DNA of 64,000 bases from an uncultured Pelagibacteraceae bacterium (GTDB lineage Bacteria; Pseudomonadota; Alphaproteobacteria; Pelagibacterales; Pelagibacteraceae), in assembly GCA_902593285.1 (NCBI GenBank), contig CACJHW010000001.1:204001-268000 (forward strand), in the 5' to 3' direction. The notes under the pieces are model-generated. The model was not told the DNA's origin and did not search any database. It worked only from the letters and a program-made list of their open reading frames with translations. A program made the translations under genes and the position numbers. This document shows, piece after piece, positions 62,222-64,000 of this stretch (positions within the stretch are counted from its first letter, which is position 1; each line of letters opens with the position of its first letter).

Positions 62222-62290
62222 ATTCTCTCTCCATATTTGTTTATTTAAAGCCTATTAAATTTTATGATTCGTTACAAATATAAAGAGATT

Positions 62291-62319
62291 AAAAAAATCT
62301 AGTTATGAACACCAGATTT
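62291..62319 (-). terminator. Probable intrinsic terminator upstream of amt
   Basis: On the minus strand a 9-base stem (one G-U pair), with arms at 62319-62311 and 62303-62295 and a 7-base loop, runs into a stretch of T residues down to 62291. It would separate the glutamate-synthase-domain unit from amt in the 127-base gap. The promoter of amt must then lie in 62222-62290. Confidence 0.5.
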
Positions 62320-62348
62320 ACAAAAATAATCAACTATTGATTGAAATA

Positions 62349-62759
62349 TTAAAACTTTAAATATGCTTTTTTCAAATCAACAAGAGGATGTTTTGGAGAC
62401 ATTTGGAATTTAACTAAAAGCTCTCTTGCAATCATATCTCTATCTTGTTGATTGTTAGGTAACTTTATTGAACTTGGAATAGTAACCCAACCATTCGCAT
62501 TTCTGCAAAAAACTGCAGGTCTATCTTCTTCATAACCCATATGTACATCTTCTAACCAATTCAGATCATCCCATCCCATTGCTTCTATATACTTCTTGAG
62601 AAATGGAGTTAGTTTTGAATAGTCAGGTAAAAGATTAACATCGTATCTGTAACCAATCGACTGACCAATCATTTTTTCTCTGGCAGTCTCTTTCTTTTTG
62701 CCTAACTGACCTTTGACCTCTTTTGTCTTTGCTACTTTTTTATTTTTTTTCTTCGGCAT
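62349..62759 (-). CDS. Uncharacterised 136-residue protein with Lys-rich N-terminus
   Basis: This 136-residue protein has a strongly basic first third (MPKKKNKKVAKTKEVKGQ) and then a compact domain with AMGWDDLNWLEDVHMGYEEDRPAVF and WVTIPSSIKLPNNQQDRDMIARELL. No signal or membrane segment is visible and no family is recognised. A Shine-Dalgarno AGAGG lies before the ATG, and the gene follows the GlxD-like gene by 8 bases, so it likely belongs to that enzyme complex or its regulation. Confidence 0.7.
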   Translation of the reverse strand: MPKKKNKKVAKTKEVKGQLGKKKETAREKMIGQSIGYRYDVNLLPDYSKLTPFLKKYIEAMGWDDLNWLEDVHMGYEEDRPAVFCRNANGWVTIPSSIKLPNNQQDRDMIARELLVKFQMSPKHPLVDLKKAYLKF

Positions 62760-62767
62760 AGTTACCT

Positions 62768-64000
62768 CTATATTTTGTGGTAGTTATCAACACCAACTGT
62801 ATAGTTAGTTCCAGCTAAAGGAACTTTTGCTAAAGCTGATGCTTCTGATGTTAAAGCAGCTAAATCTTCAGGTTCTAGAGAATGGATATTTGTTTTTCCA
62901 CACGCTCTAGCTAACAACTGAGCTTCTAAAGTCATTGAGTGAAGATAATTGTAAACTCTTAGTGCAGCATCATCCGGATTTAATCTAGCTCTAAGCTTAG
63001 GATCTTGTGTTGCAACACCAACCGGACATCTTCCAGTGTGGCAGTGATAACATTCACCTGCTTTTACTCCCATCTCTTTTTCAAAGTCAGCTTCTGGGAT
63101 ATCTTTGTTGCAGTTTAATGCAATCATTGAACCAGTACCAATAGCAATTGCATCAGCTCCAAGAGCTAAAGCTTTAGCCATGTCTGCACCATCTCTTACT
63201 CCACCAGCATAAATTAATGTTACTTTTCCAGTTTTACCAACATCATCTATGGCTCTTCTAGCTTCTCGAATTGCAGCTATTCCTGGAATACCAGTGTTTG
63301 CGGCAGCGATATGTGGGCCAGCTCCAGTGGAACCTTCCATTCCATCTAAATAAATTGAGTCTGGGTCACATTTTGCAGCCATACGCACATCATCATAAAC
63401 TTTAGATGCACCTAACTTTAATTGAATTGGCACTTTATTTTTTGTTAATTGTCTTAGCTCTTCTACTTTTAAAGCTAAATCATCTGGTCCTAACCAGTCA
63501 GGGTGTCTTGCTGGAGATCTTTGGTCGATACCAGATGGTAATGATCTCATCTCAGCAACTTGGTCAGTAACTTTTTGACCCATTAAGTGTCCGCCCATTC
63601 CAACTTTTTGACCCTGTCCAATAAATACTTCAATACCATCTGCTAATTGTGCATGATGAGGATTAAAACCATATCTTGATTGAATACATTGGTAGTACCA
63701 TTTTTCAGAATATCTTCTTTCATCAGGTATCATTCCACCTTCACCAGAACATGTAGCACTACCTGCCATAGTTGCTCCTCTAGCTAAAGCAGTTTTTGCT
63801 TCATAAGATAGTGCACCAAAACTCATACCTGTAATATAAACTGGAATATCTAACTCAATCGGATTTTCACATCTTGGACCGATCACAGTTTTTGTTTCAC
63901 ATTTTTCTCTGTAACCTTCGATTACAAATCTAGTTAGGGTTCCAGGCAAGAAAACCAAATCATCAAATGTAGGAATTTTTTTCATTAATGCCATTCCACG
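62768..64000 (-). CDS. FMN-binding glutamate-synthase-domain protein (GlxD/MgsC type), 5' end outside window
   Basis: The ATG at 63994 is probably internal. The frame stays open to the window edge, and the two codons before it encode Arg-Gly, which matches the family pattern RG...PHFDDL as I recall it. The domain has ITGMSFGALSYEAKTAL, GEGGMIPDE, LGASKVYDDVRMAAK, YAGGVRDGADMAKALALGADA and a C-rich CYHCHTGRCPVG cluster. This is the FMN/iron-sulfur core of GltB split into a subunit, as in N-methylglutamate synthase or the rhizobial Glx proteins. The amidotransferase and GltB3 subunits would lie beyond the right edge. Confidence 0.85.
   Translation of the reverse strand, partial: RGMALMKKIPTFDDLVFLPGTLTRFVIEGYREKCETKTVIGPRCENPIELDIPVYITGMSFGALSYEAKTALARGATMAGSATCSGEGGMIPDERRYSEKWYYQCIQSRYGFNPHHAQLADGIEVFIGQGQKVGMGGHLMGQKVTDQVAEMRSLPSGIDQRSPARHPDWLGPDDLALKVEELRQLTKNKVPIQLKLGASKVYDDVRMAAKCDPDSIYLDGMEGSTGAGPHIAAANTGIPGIAAIREARRAIDDVGKTGKVTLIYAGGVRDGADMAKALALGADAIAIGTGSMIALNCNKDIPEADFEKEMGVKAGECYHCHTGRCPVGVATQDPKLRARLNPDDAALRVYNYLHSMTLEAQLLARACGKTNIHSLEPEDLAALTSEASALAKVPLAGTNYTVGVDNYHKI

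Noticed and set aside
62768..63994. ATG at 63994 as the true start of the FMN-domain gene
   Set aside because: The frame stays open to the window edge, and the preceding codons (Arg-Gly) fit the longer family N-terminus, so the gene is treated as cut by the edge.
1..64000. Mobile elements, prophage, CRISPR arrays or genomic-island boundaries
   Set aside because: No transposase, integrase, phage gene, regularly spaced repeat or tRNA-linked attachment site was found, and base usage looks even across the window.

Overview
The window looks like a piece of a SAR11 (Candidatus Pelagibacter-type) alphaproteobacterial chromosome. The evidence is strongly AT-rich DNA, near-complete coding coverage with no gap above about 130 bases, start codons that often overlap the preceding stop (TAATG or ATGA), few Shine-Dalgarno sequences, no mobile elements, and a gene set dominated by ABC importers for organic nitrogen compounds, small-molecule exporters, Fe(II)/2-oxoglutarate oxygenases and aldehyde dehydrogenases. 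No tRNA, rRNA, CRISPR array, prophage or insertion sequence was seen. Assignment to SAR11 is inference from style and gene content.

Layout. 1-5255 (+): a DadA-like FAD oxidoreductase cut by the left edge, a DMT transporter, a D-2-hydroxyacid dehydrogenase, a histone-deacetylase-fold amidohydrolase, msrB and a DUF1479 oxygenase. 5252-5809 (-): glutaredoxin and a DUF2805 protein. 5872-6541: a terminator-like hairpin abutting a LysE-type exporter. 6628-12427 (+): a complete branched-chain/amide ABC importer (binding protein, LivH, M, G, F) overlapping an AzlCD exporter. 12467-14178: a CsiD-type glutarate hydroxylase and a ProC-like reductase. 14184-20527: a second Liv-type importer (G, F, H, M), a 23-residue ORF, an MFS transporter and a convergent binding protein. 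20638-26354 (-): a five-gene operon of unknown pathway (flavin monooxygenase, ThDP enzyme, DUF1185, alpha/beta hydrolase, ALDH). 26460-29907 (-): IPNS-like oxygenase, DMT transporter, thioesterase and an orphan ProV-like ATPase. 30033-35160: class II aldolase and gamma-butyrobetaine-hydroxylase-like oxygenase (+) facing an ALDH, a beta-hydroxyacid dehydrogenase and a DMT transporter (-).

35219-41701 (+): a racemase-like protein resembling EutA and an M24 hydrolase resembling ectoine hydrolase DoeA/EutD, followed by a PotABCD-type importer. 41738-45328: a FadN-order beta-oxidation fusion (+), then a cyclophilin and an exported HExxH protein (-). 45382-48982: ureohydrolase and ALDH (+) convergent with an ArgE-like deacetylase (-). 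49010-56464 (+): CsaA, a LysE exporter, aconitase, a YfgM-like membrane protein, a BamB-like propeller lipoprotein, a cupin, ZapE and YjbQ. 56473-64000 (-): photolyase, a diaminopropionate-ammonia-lyase-like enzyme, a glutamine-synthetase relative (GlnT or GmaS), small membrane proteins, an ammonium transporter, an unknown 136-residue protein and a GlxD/MgsC-type FMN glutamate-synthase-domain protein cut by the right edge.

How it works together: importers capture amino acids, polyamine-like or ectoine-like solutes and ammonium. Oxygenases, hydrolases, dehydrogenases and ammonia-lyases break these down to central metabolites and ammonia. Many exporters vent surplus product. Intrinsic terminators directly downstream of two binding-protein genes, together with strong Shine-Dalgarno sequences on all three, suggest binding proteins are made in excess over their permeases.
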